From Clostridiales bacterium (lineage in GTDB: Bacteria > Bacillota > Clostridia > Oscillospirales > CAG-272): DNA of 64,000 nt. Location: NCBI GenBank assembly GCA_012514145.1, contig JAAZAV010000014.1:1-64000 (forward strand). Direction: 5' to 3'. The translations under genes were made by a program, and so were the position numbers. The notes beneath the pieces were generated by a model. The model did not search any database. It saw only the letters and a program-made list of their open reading frames with translations, and was not told the origin of the DNA. Within the stretch, counting starts at the first letter, position 1, and every line of letters begins with the position of its first letter. This document shows positions 1-8,017 of the stretch, piece after piece.

Positions 1-1112
1 ACATAATGTGTATGTTCCATTCCTAGAGCAGCCGCTTTCTCGTTCATGAGTGCTGCGAATTTGGACTCGGTTGTTGCTACCGCACGCGCAAGTCCGATAG
101 AACATTCGGACCCTGAGGACAACAAACACCCGTAAAGAAGGTCAATTATTTTAACCTGTTCACCTGCTTTGAAACCGGCAGTCGATGCGTTCTGACGGTC
201 TATATACTCGAACATATCGCTGTCCAAAGTGACCAGCATCTCTGTATCACCGATATTTTCTATCGCAATAATAGCGGTCATTATTTTGGTTAACGATGCC
301 GGAAAGAGCTCTATATCGGGGTTCTTGTAAGCCATGATTGAGCCAGTTTCCATATCTATCATTAATATGGATTCCGCGCTGTATTCGTCCCCAAGCTGAA
401 AAGCATAATCGTTCGCATTAAGACTCTCGGGCGGCTCATCGTGCCCGGGTATACTGCTGATAGTGAAACTGCGCAGAACCGGAGGCGTGGTGTCATTTCC
501 GCACTGTGATACAAGCACTATTAGTGTAATAAATATAAGCAGCAAAGCCGCTATACGCGGTATCCACATACGAAAAGGATTGTATTTACCGGTTTTTGCT
601 CTGGTTTTGCGGTTGACATTATATCTTGCACCACTTCGCATTTGTGAAAAGCCTGCGCCGCCTGACGCTGCATTTGATACATTTGATAAGGAGTTATCTG
701 CTCCTACGGCGGATACGGATCTTCTCTCAGTACCCTGACGCGGCTTTTGCTGCACTCGTTTGGGCGGTATATAGCCTTCCGGCAGGCGATAAAGCGTGTC
801 GGAGGTTTTCTGTTTGTTCTGAAATGAGCGTGTTCTCGGGTTGTTTTGACTTACTGTGATGGGGCGATTTGCATTTCTATTGTGAGCCTTATATGGGTTA
901 TTGCCTTTTATGTTACTGTTCCTGTTGCCTGTACCGATGTTATTTGCCATATCACGCGGTAAACCGCGGCTCGCACCGTTATTAGTGTATCCATAACCGC
1001 TGTTATTCTGATCAGGATTCACCCGTCTCTGTGTACCGGAATCTCCAACAATCGAACTGTATCGGTTATTACGATTATCTCCGCGAGGGTACCGGTTGTT
1101 GTTTCGATTCAT
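1..1112 (-). CDS. D-alanyl-D-alanine carboxypeptidase (peptidase S11), N-terminally anchored; 3' end outside window
   Basis: A peptidoglycan DD-carboxypeptidase, which trims the terminal D-Ala from stem peptides outside the membrane. About 370 residues are visible and the C-terminus runs off the window. Residues 1-180 are an Asn/Arg/Ser-rich, low-complexity, probably disordered cytoplasmic tail. Residues 185-203 form one membrane segment. The catalytic domain starts near 235. The nucleophile motif SLTK is at 273-276, preceded by the usual run MIDMETGSIMAYKNPD. The second motif is at 333-335 but reads SGS where the family usually has SxN. LMNEKAAALGM follows at about 355, as expected for the family. 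The start ATG overlaps the recombinase stop as ATGA, so the two are probably cotranslated. Family PBP5/DacF enzymes normally have a cleaved signal and a C-terminal amphipathic anchor; here the anchor is N-terminal. Family assignment is firm; activity depends on the altered second motif and the unseen KTG motif. Confidence 0.88.
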   Translation of the reverse strand, partial: MNRNNNRYPRGDNRNNRYSSIVGDSGTQRRVNPDQNNSGYGYTNNGASRGLPRDMANNIGTGNRNSNIKGNNPYKAHNRNANRPITVSQNNPRTRSFQNKQKTSDTLYRLPEGYIPPKRVQQKPRQGTERRSVSAVGADNSLSNVSNAASGGAGFSQMRSGARYNVNRKTRAKTGKYNPFRMWIPRIAALLLIFITLIVLVSQCGNDTTPPVLRSFTISSIPGHDEPPESLNANDYAFQLGDEYSAESILMIDMETGSIMAYKNPDIELFPASLTKIMTAIIAIENIGDTEMLVTLDSDMFEYIDRQNASTAGFKAGEQVKIIDLLYGCLLSSGSECSIGLARAVATTESKFAALMNEKAAALGMEHTHY

Positions 1113-2149
1113 TGATTGTCCTCATCTGCCGGTTCATCCTTCGAATTCGATTTAAGATCTGCCGACGGGGCTTTTATCTCTGATAAAGGATTGGCTTTTA
1201 CCGCATCCTCCATCTGTTTATCGCTGAGATGTGTGTAAATCTGTGTTGTATTTAGCTGTTCATGTCCGAGTATATCTTTTAGTACACGGACATCAACCTG
1301 TCCCGTCTGATACATCAGCGTGGCCGCTGTGTGCCTTAGTTTGTGAACCGAACACTTTTTACTTCCCAAACCCGCCATGTCAAGATATTTATATACCATC
1401 CATTGAACGGTTTTTATACTGATACGGGTACGGCGGCTGCTTATGAACAGCGCATTTTTATGCGATGGGTTAATTTCCATTGTCTGCCGCACCAGAAGCC
1501 ATGCAGTGAGAGCGGAACGGCATGCATCATTAAGGTATATAACGCGTTCTTTACTTCCCTTCCCAATTACCATGAGCGACTGCATGTCCCGGTCCATACG
1601 TGTTATGTCAATCGAAACCAGTTCTGACAGTCGCATCCCGGTATTTAAAAACAATGTAAGTATGGCATAATCGCGTTCGCGGGTCTTGCTCTCTGAGTCT
1701 GTACGCACAGCGTCAAGTAAAGCTATGCTTTCTTCAAGCGTCAAGAACTTTGGGAGTTGTTTTGAGCTTTTTTTAGGAGCATCTACTGCCGCAGCCGGGT
1801 TATCTTCAATAAGATGTCTTGTGTTTGTAAGATAATTATAAAAACTCTTTATGGCAGACAGCTTGCGAGAACGCGTTCTGGCTTTGTTCTGTCTTTCATT
1901 TGCGGTATATGTGATAAACTCCAGAATTATTTCCGGTGTTACCGCTTCATACAGGCCTATGTCGGCGGCAGATAAATCGAGAGCAAGCGCCTCATCGCTG
2001 TCCTGAACCAGCGACCGCTCCCGTGCCATAAGAAAACGGGTGTACATGGTCAGATCAATAAGATACTGCTCCACAGTCCTCGGTGAACGGTTCTGCAGTG
2101 AACTCAGATAGTTTGAATACTGATTTAATATTTCGGGATTACTGTTCAT
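1109..2149 (-). CDS. Tyrosine recombinase, XerC/XerD type
   Basis: Site-specific tyrosine recombinase, 346 aa from this start. It has an N-terminal SAM-like core-binding domain (about 1-115) and a C-terminal catalytic domain. The catalytic set is visible: R173 (NTGMRLSEL), K198, H269 and R272 (HKLRH), H296 (ILGHE) and the nucleophile Y305 (IYTH). A TTG 69 nt upstream (2218) keeps the frame open, but the extra 23 residues do not resemble the family; ATG at 2149 gives the usual Xer N-terminus. Neither start has a clear ribosome site. It is followed by the DD-carboxypeptidase with an ATGA overlap. A xerD-like gene near a dacF-like gene is known in Bacillota, so a housekeeping chromosome-resolution role is more likely than a phage integrase. 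There are no phage genes or attachment-site repeats nearby. Confidence 0.85.
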   Translation of the reverse strand: MNSNPEILNQYSNYLSSLQNRSPRTVEQYLIDLTMYTRFLMARERSLVQDSDEALALDLSAADIGLYEAVTPEIILEFITYTANERQNKARTRSRKLSAIKSFYNYLTNTRHLIEDNPAAAVDAPKKSSKQLPKFLTLEESIALLDAVRTDSESKTRERDYAILTLFLNTGMRLSELVSIDITRMDRDMQSLMVIGKGSKERVIYLNDACRSALTAWLLVRQTMEINPSHKNALFISSRRTRISIKTVQWMVYKYLDMAGLGSKKCSVHKLRHTAATLMYQTGQVDVRVLKDILGHEQLNTTQIYTHLSDKQMEDAVKANPLSEIKAPSADLKSNSKDEPADEDNQ

Positions 2150-2263
2150 AATATTACTAATATGATATTTTGTTGGATATAATGTAAATTTTCGTGTTAT
2201 AGCTTGTATTGTTTTCAATATTAGGATAAAATAAGGATAATCAATTTCGTTTCAGAGGGCTGT

Positions 2264-2881
2264 ATGCAAGGCTTTATTGACTTTATCAAAGACAATTCTT
2301 ATAATATGGTGAAGATGTTCATATACCAGTTCGGTATGACCGTCTTCGGTCTTACGCTTTCACTGGCTACGGCATCCAACGATACTCTGCTGCTTATCGC
2401 TGGTTGCTTCTCCGTGCTTTTTTATATGTATCTGCTATACACCATGACCTGGGAGATTGGAGCTAAGGATCGTGTTCGCGTTGACAGCGGTCGAGCCACC
2501 GCAATGCCGCTTAAGGGGCTTTATATATCCATCGGCGCAAACACACTCAATATCATACTCGGTCTGCTCATCGTCATCGGTTATTTCTCTGTCAGAGAGT
2601 GGATACCTGTTGTAGATCCGGCATCCGGCGCTACAGTTATGACCGGCGAACCTCTTTGGGCGATCAACCTGTATGGTACAGCAAAAACCATAGATATGCT
2701 GCTTCACGGTATGTATACCGCCTTTATCCGTCTGTATATGTACGATAATCCCTTTGCTTATCTTATAATAATACTGCCGGCACTGATTATCTGCACAGTC
2801 GGATATCTGTTAGGCAGCCGAAATTTCAAGCTGATTAAAACCAATATTAACGCATCCAAACTAAAAAAGAATGACAAGTAA
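2264..2881 (+). CDS. Hypothetical four-helix membrane protein
   Basis: 205 aa, family not recognised. Four hydrophobic segments are visible at about 18-37, 45-65, 86-112 and 163-185, with a short charged C-terminus ending in Lys-rich residues. The loop before helix 4 carries GLWAIN-type polar residues with no recognisable motif. The start is supported by AGAGGG seven bases upstream of ATG. It is divergent from the recombinase and is followed by a hairpin terminator before radA, so it is probably a single-gene unit. No function is proposed. Confidence 0.7.
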   Translation: MQGFIDFIKDNSYNMVKMFIYQFGMTVFGLTLSLATASNDTLLLIAGCFSVLFYMYLLYTMTWEIGAKDRVRVDSGRATAMPLKGLYISIGANTLNIILGLLIVIGYFSVREWIPVVDPASGATVMTGEPLWAINLYGTAKTIDMLLHGMYTAFIRLYMYDNPFAYLIIILPALIICTVGYLLGSRNFKLIKTNINASKLKKNDK

Positions 2882-2905
2882 CACTCAACAGTATACGGAA
2901 ACGAT

Positions 2906-2931
2906 ATCCGCCGTACCGGCGGGTATTTTTT
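2906..2931 (+). terminator. Rho-independent terminator after the membrane protein
   Basis: An 8-bp stem (ATCCGCCG paired with CGGCGGGT, one G-U pair) has a 3-nt loop and is followed by ATTTTTT. It separates the 205-aa membrane protein from radA. Confidence 0.8.
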
Positions 2932-2982
2932 CACCATGGCGGTTCTTACCGCCGATAATAATAACGCAAGCAGGAGTATCCA

Positions 2983-4374
2983 ATGAAACAACCTAAAAGC
3001 ATGTATGTCTGCACTGAATGCGGGTACACATCCCCAAAATGGCTGGGGAGATGCTCCGAGTGCGGTGCATGGAATACCTTTGAAGAACATGCTGTGAGAC
3101 AGGTGCCATCTAAGACCGCCTCGTCATCAAGGGCAATATCGACTGTTTCCGGAGAGAAACAAACCGCGCTACCGCTGTCACAGCTGCAGCTGACCGAGTA
3201 TATCCGCAGAACAACCGGACTCGGCGAGCTCGACCGCGTTCTGGGAGGTGGGCTGGTAAGCGGATCTGTTGTTTTATTGGCAGGTGAACCCGGTGTCGGA
3301 AAGTCGACTCTTCTTACCCAGGTATGCGCAAATCTCTCCGAACGCAGCGATGGCAGAATACTATATGTTTCAGGCGAGGAATCCCTGCTGCAGATGAAGC
3401 TTCGCGCCGAGCGTCTGGGAGTTTCCGGAGACGGTCTACTGCTGCTAAACGAAACCTCGCTTGATATAATAATGTCTGAACTTGACCGTATCAAACCCGA
3501 TGTCACAATAATAGACTCGATACAAACAATTTACAATCCGGAAATAAATTCTGCCCCGGGCAGTATAACACAGGTTAGAGAAGCTGCATTCAATATAATC
3601 TCACGGGCTAAAACCGATGGCGTCTCGGTTATCATAGTCGGACATGTCAACAAAGAGGGCGGTATAGCAGGTCCAAAAGTGCTGGAACACATGGTTGATG
3701 CAGTGCTGTATTTCGAAGGTGAACGCCGCTATGCTTATCGAATAATCCGCGCAGTAAAAAACCGCTTCGGCTCAACCGATGAAATCGGAGTATTCGAGAT
3801 GGACGAACGAGGTCTTACCGAGGTTCCGAATCCTTCGGAAATGTTGTTAGCAGATCGCCCAAAGGGCGTATCCGGCAACTGTGCCGTCTGTATAATTGAG
3901 GGTACGCGCCCAATAATAGCAGAGGTTCAGGCACTTGTTACCCCGACAGTCTTCCCTTCCGGCAAACGCACGGCTAACGGCATAGACTACAACAGGGCGT
4001 ATCTTCTGCTTGCCGTTCTTGAGAAGCGGCTGGGACTGCGCTATTCGACAAGTGACGTATATCTCAACGTGATCGGAGGACTTCACATCGACGAGCCGAC
4101 TGCGGATCTGGCGCTTTGTTTGGCTCTTATCTCAAGCTATAAGGATATCCCCGTTCCCGACGGGCTCATAGCATTCGGAGAGGTTGGGCTGTCGGGTGAA
4201 TGCCGCACTGTATCCTGTATAGAACAGAGACTTCGCGAGGCATCACGTCTCGGATTCACCTGCGCCGTAATACCGAAACGTACCGCCGATAAGCTCATCG
4301 CTTCCGGTGATATACCGGCAGGTATGGAAATCATATCAGCACGCTCGGTCTTTGATCTGGCAAATCTCTTTTAA
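2983..4374 (+). CDS. radA: DNA repair protein RadA/Sms
   Basis: A RecA-like, DnaB-like ATPase that promotes branch migration during recombinational repair. 463 aa, the usual full length. It carries an N-terminal zinc finger (C10, C13, C24, C27), Walker A GEPGVGKST at 101-109, the RadA-specific KNRFG motif at 259-263, and a C-terminal Lon-protease-like domain from about 300 (GGLHIDEPTADLALCLAL region). ATG is preceded by AGGAG at good spacing. In Bacillus-type genomes radA usually follows clpC; here it stands alone, about 55 kb from the clpC operon. Confidence 0.97.
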   Translation: MKQPKSMYVCTECGYTSPKWLGRCSECGAWNTFEEHAVRQVPSKTASSSRAISTVSGEKQTALPLSQLQLTEYIRRTTGLGELDRVLGGGLVSGSVVLLAGEPGVGKSTLLTQVCANLSERSDGRILYVSGEESLLQMKLRAERLGVSGDGLLLLNETSLDIIMSELDRIKPDVTIIDSIQTIYNPEINSAPGSITQVREAAFNIISRAKTDGVSVIIVGHVNKEGGIAGPKVLEHMVDAVLYFEGERRYAYRIIRAVKNRFGSTDEIGVFEMDERGLTEVPNPSEMLLADRPKGVSGNCAVCIIEGTRPIIAEVQALVTPTVFPSGKRTANGIDYNRAYLLLAVLEKRLGLRYSTSDVYLNVIGGLHIDEPTADLALCLALISSYKDIPVPDGLIAFGEVGLSGECRTVSCIEQRLREASRLGFTCAVIPKRTADKLIASGDIPAGMEIISARSVFDLANLF

Positions 4375-4393
4375 CCCTATATGAGGACTTAAT

Positions 4394-5620
4394 TTACACG
4401 GCTCCGGAATCATCCGGGGCTGTTTCTTTGATGTCCGATTTTATGTCAGGCACCCCGGGCTGCAGGTAGCTGTCGGTATCTTCCGGAAGTCCGGCACCGG
4501 CTAACCTTTTCTCTGCAGCTTCCTTTATAAGAACATATATGACATTGAACAACGGCATTCCAATCAGCAGTCCGGTAACACCGAAAAGACCACCCATAAC
4601 TATAACGGATATAAGAACCCGCATAGCTTTCAAGTCTTTTACATCGCGCAGCAAACGAGGCTCAATTATGTTGCCGTCCACTAATTGAAGAGCAAGCACT
4701 ATAATAATATACCATATTAATTTGTCTGTAGACGACAGGAGTACAATAACCAAACCTGGAACCGAGCCGATGAATATGCCTATATACGGTATAAAACTTG
4801 CAATACCGATAATCAAGCCTATCATTGGTGCATAACGGATTTTGAAGAGCGTAAGCAATATGACACTGCAAATACAAATCAAAATCGCATCAAGCGTCAT
4901 GCCTGAATATACACATCCGAAGGTGCTGCCTGATACCGCTGCCACATGCTTCAGATAATCATACACACGAGTCGGAAGCACAGCGCGAAAGAATCTGGAG
5001 ACCACTCTCTTCAATTCGTTGTAGTTCAGCAGGAAATAAACAGAAAACAGAAAGCCCAAGAGCACATTCTTGGTTTCGTTAATCAATGTGCCTGCTGAAG
5101 ATATAGCCGCCGATGATATGACCTTGATGGTATTTATTAAATCATTTATCAATTCAGACAGCAAATCCGAAAAGTATCCGTACAAATCACCAAACAGACT
5201 GTTTGTAGCCGATAAGCTGTTGATCAGATTTTTTCCCTGTTCCAAGTATGCATCCCGCTGCGAATAGAAGTCCTTTGCGCTGTCAATAACCTGCGGAATA
5301 AATATCATAGCAGACAGGGCGACAAAAGAGAGTACAATAATGTATACCAATACTACGCCTAACCCACGCCTCAGCTTCGGATGAGGTTTCTTTCTTTCGA
5401 CAAAGGCAAACAGATTGCAGCAAATCCGCTCCAATGGTCTAAGCATAAAGGCGAATACGAATGCATAAATCAGAGATTTTATTGCCTTTACGAAGCTCAC
5501 AATTTCCGACGAAATCGACGGAAGATACAAACCCACAAAAACGCAGAGCACTGCAAACAATGCAACAATACATGCGTGTAAAGCTATCTTTCGGTAACGT
5601 TTATTATGCATGAACTTCAT
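4394..5620 (-). CDS. AI-2E family transporter / PerM-like membrane protein (copy 2)
   Basis: 408 aa, polytopic. Hydrophobic pairs lie at about 12-35 and 38-60, a third helix at about 75-100, a long polar loop at 100-180, then a cluster of helices with the family pattern PYIGIFIGSVPGLVIVLL and LQLVDGNIIEPRLL. The latter corresponds to the conserved D-G-x-x-[IL]-x-P element of AI-2E/UPF0118 proteins. Some members export AI-2 and others act as Na+/H+ antiporters, so the substrate is unknown. Its ATG overlaps the stop of the paralogous upstream gene by ATGA, so the two are cotranslated. The pair may form a heteromer. Confidence 0.85.
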   Translation of the reverse strand: MKFMHNKRYRKIALHACIVALFAVLCVFVGLYLPSISSEIVSFVKAIKSLIYAFVFAFMLRPLERICCNLFAFVERKKPHPKLRRGLGVVLVYIIVLSFVALSAMIFIPQVIDSAKDFYSQRDAYLEQGKNLINSLSATNSLFGDLYGYFSDLLSELINDLINTIKVISSAAISSAGTLINETKNVLLGFLFSVYFLLNYNELKRVVSRFFRAVLPTRVYDYLKHVAAVSGSTFGCVYSGMTLDAILICICSVILLTLFKIRYAPMIGLIIGIASFIPYIGIFIGSVPGLVIVLLSSTDKLIWYIIIVLALQLVDGNIIEPRLLRDVKDLKAMRVLISVIVMGGLFGVTGLLIGMPLFNVIYVLIKEAAEKRLAGAGLPEDTDSYLQPGVPDIKSDIKETAPDDSGAV

Positions 5621-6837
5621 ACTATGTCAGCCTCCTCTCCGGATTTAACAGAAGACAAAGCATTTTCAGGGGCGTCGAGCCCGCGGCGTTTGATAAGGTA
5701 TGAGGCGAGTTTTGAAACCAGATGATATATGATGACAAATAACGGCACTCCCATGAACATACCGACGAGTCCGAGCAAACCACTCATCACTGTAATGGCG
5801 ATAATAACCCAGAAAGAGCTGATTCCGGTTTTGCCGCCGGTTATGAACGGGTCAATCAGGTTGCCGTCTAACTGCTGTATTGCGAGGATTATTATAAGAA
5901 ACCACAACGCCTTAATCGGTTCTGCAATGAAGATTATAAAAGTACTGGGTATTGCAGCGATTATCGGACCGAAAAAGGGTATCATGTTCATAGCACCGAC
6001 AATTACCGCAATCAGCGGATAATATGGCATTTTGAAAAGCATAAGAACAAAGAAAGTGATTATACCTACGATTGTTGAGTCAACGATCTTTCCAACTATA
6101 AAACCGCCGAATGTTTTGTCAGCATATGCTGCTTCATTAAAAATCTGCTGTGTCGTGTCAGGCTTGAAGACCGCACATGTCAGCTTTTTAAACTGTGCGG
6201 CGATGTTTTCACGATCCGCAAGGAAATATATGGAGAGAATTATGCCCAAAACAAAATTCATAAGCTGCCCTACTATGAGAACAGCTTTTGAAATCAACAC
6301 AGGCGCATAGTCTTTGAATATTGCGTAGGACTGAGCGATAAAGTTGCTGATATAATCTGAGATGTTGTCAAGGTCTATGTAACCATCAATGAACGAGATG
6401 ATCCCGGTATTCTCGGTGTCCGGGTTTAGAATATCGTTTACATATTCGGTAGCAGAAGCGACATAACCTCCCATCTTGTCCATAAGGTCGTTGTAACTGT
6501 CACTCAGTGCCGGAATTACAGCAACCATAAACAGTGTGACGACGGTTGCGAACAGGATATATGTGACAATTATCGAAGCGGCGCGCTTTAATTTCGGGTA
6601 CTGTCTTTTGGTTTTTATAAGACCGAATAGCTGCTCTATACGCTTCAATACCGGATTAAGCAGATAGGCTATGCAAAATCCCCAGACTATAGGGGCGATA
6701 ACCTTTGAGAGCTTGTCGAAAATTTTACCTACTGAATCAATATTGAAAACAATAAATAACGCAGCAACAGCTACCATTGCGACAATACAGGCATATATTG
6801 TTGCAGTTCTGAGTTTCTTGTCTTCCTCAAGCTTCAT
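5617..6837 (-). CDS. AI-2E family transporter / PerM-like membrane protein (copy 1)
   Basis: 406 aa from the chosen start. The frame extends 20 codons further to a TTG at 6897, but ATG at 6837 has AGGGAGG nine bases upstream and gives a normal charged-then-hydrophobic N-terminus, so it is preferred. Topology matches its downstream paralogue: two N-terminal helices, a long polar loop, and helices around PFFGPIIAAIPSTFI and QQLDGNLIDPFITG, the conserved family element. The two are diverged tandem paralogues in one operon. Substrate unknown. Confidence 0.85.
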   Translation of the reverse strand: MKLEEDKKLRTATIYACIVAMVAVAALFIVFNIDSVGKIFDKLSKVIAPIVWGFCIAYLLNPVLKRIEQLFGLIKTKRQYPKLKRAASIIVTYILFATVVTLFMVAVIPALSDSYNDLMDKMGGYVASATEYVNDILNPDTENTGIISFIDGYIDLDNISDYISNFIAQSYAIFKDYAPVLISKAVLIVGQLMNFVLGIILSIYFLADRENIAAQFKKLTCAVFKPDTTQQIFNEAAYADKTFGGFIVGKIVDSTIVGIITFFVLMLFKMPYYPLIAVIVGAMNMIPFFGPIIAAIPSTFIIFIAEPIKALWFLIIILAIQQLDGNLIDPFITGGKTGISSFWVIIAITVMSGLLGLVGMFMGVPLFVIIYHLVSKLASYLIKRRGLDAPENALSSVKSGEEADIV

Positions 6838-6971
6838 AACTCTACCTCCCTGTTGTGCGATCAAGTGTATTTTATAACATCGCTGACATTTAGTCAATCG
6901 CGGCCAGGTGATTTTAGTATAATTTACAATTTCTTTATTTGTTTATTAACATGCAATCTCAATTGTAACAG

Positions 6972-7001
6972 TTGACAAATCAATGTATTCTAATGTATAA
7001 T
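6972..7001 (+). promoter_or_regulatory. Sigma-A type promoter of ispE
   Basis: TTGACA at 6972-6977, an 18-bp spacer, then TATAAT at 6996-7001; both hexamers match consensus. The transcript would have a leader of roughly 110 nt before ispE. Confidence 0.75.
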
Positions 7002-7057
7002 CACTGTTGTATTTCTCGATGAGTAACTCTGTTGCCGATATGGTTCAATTCTGACTT

Positions 7058-7081
7058 TGATATAAGATGACTCTTATATCA
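7058..7081 (+). promoter_or_regulatory. Perfect hairpin in the ispE leader
   Basis: A 10-bp perfect stem (TGATATAAGA paired with TCTTATATCA) with a 4-nt loop (TGAC) lies in the ispE 5' leader, ending 40 bases before the ATG. No T-run follows, so it is not a standard terminator. It could be a protein operator or an mRNA stability element. Confidence 0.5.
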
Positions 7082-7121
7082 CTAATTGTAATGATAAAAT
7101 ACTGATTTTTGTAACATAGCT

Positions 7122-7961
7122 ATGATATATTCAAATAAAACAGAGCGCGTCATACTGCATGCACCGGCAAAGCTTAACCTTTTTCTCGAAGTGGGCGATC
7201 ATCGTCCGGATGGCTACCATAACATTGATACGATAATGCATTCCGCGTTACTTTGCGATACAGTGTCGCTTGAGACGGCAGACATCACCTCGCTCAGCTG
7301 CTCTATACCGGAACTATCAGGGCGTGAAAATCTCGCCTATAGAGCAGCTGCAGAATTCACTGCCGCAGCAGGTCTTGATTGTCCTGTTAAAATTACAATT
7401 CAAAAAAATATACCCGTAGCCGGAGGGCTGGCGGGCGGCAGTGCAGACGCAGCAGCAGTACTTCGCGGACTCGATATGATTTACCCCGGTGCTGTGGAAC
7501 AAAGCAGACTTATGATAATTGCAGCTCGTCTCGGTGCGGATGTTCCCTTTTGTCTCATTGGCGGCACTATGCGCGCTGAAGGTATCGGAGAGATTTTGAC
7601 ACCTGTAAGTCCGCTGCCCGAATGTTCAGTTTTAATTTTATACGGGATTGGCACGAAAACCTCAACCGCATCGGCTTATGCGGCATTGGACGCCACCAAA
7701 CGGGTGCATATTGAAAACAACATGCCCGATGCGCTCGCTTCAGGTTCGATCGAGGTCGTATGTGCCGCGCTGTATAATGTCTTTGAACTGCTTTATCCTG
7801 AAATTGAAACACTTAAGCAACAGATAATAAGTACCGGAGCCATTGGTGCGTTAATGAGCGGCAGCGGACCTTCGCTTTTCGGTATTTACAGGCATATCGA
7901 TGAGCGTGATTACGCAATAAGGAAGCTGACAGAACTGGGCTATAATGTACTTCCTGCATAA
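7122..7961 (+). CDS. ispE: 4-diphosphocytidyl-2-C-methyl-D-erythritol kinase
   Basis: A GHMP kinase that phosphorylates CDP-methylerythritol in the non-mevalonate isoprenoid pathway. 279 aa, full length. The N-terminal APAKLNLFLEVGDHRPDGYH and the glycine-rich ATP loop PVAGGLAGGSADAAA (98-112) are diagnostic, and MSGSGPSLFG near 245 is the third GHMP motif. The ATG has no strong Shine-Dalgarno site. It stands alone behind its own promoter and shares a strong terminator with the convergent aminotransferase. Confidence 0.96.
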   Translation: MIYSNKTERVILHAPAKLNLFLEVGDHRPDGYHNIDTIMHSALLCDTVSLETADITSLSCSIPELSGRENLAYRAAAEFTAAAGLDCPVKITIQKNIPVAGGLAGGSADAAAVLRGLDMIYPGAVEQSRLMIIAARLGADVPFCLIGGTMRAEGIGEILTPVSPLPECSVLILYGIGTKTSTASAYAALDATKRVHIENNMPDALASGSIEVVCAALYNVFELLYPEIETLKQQIISTGAIGALMSGSGPSLFGIYRHIDERDYAIRKLTELGYNVLPA

Positions 7962-7975
7962 AACGGATTACTCAT

Positions 7976-8004
7976 ACGGCGGAACACGAATCGTGTTCCG
8001 CCGT
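7976..8004. terminator. Bidirectional terminator between ispE and the aminotransferase
   Basis: ACGGCGGAACACGA and its exact reverse complement are separated by one base, so the practical stem is about 12 bp with a 5-nt loop. T-rich sequence follows on the + side. It lies between convergent genes. Confidence 0.8.
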
Positions 8005-8017
8005 AGTCATTATATCT

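Noticed and set aside
1109-2149. Tyrosine recombinase as marker of a prophage or integrative element
   Set aside because: No phage, conjugation or attachment-site sequences are near it, and its neighbours are housekeeping genes; a Xer role is simpler.
2150-2218. Longer recombinase start at TTG 2218
   Set aside because: The extra residues are unrelated to the family and no ribosome site precedes the TTG.
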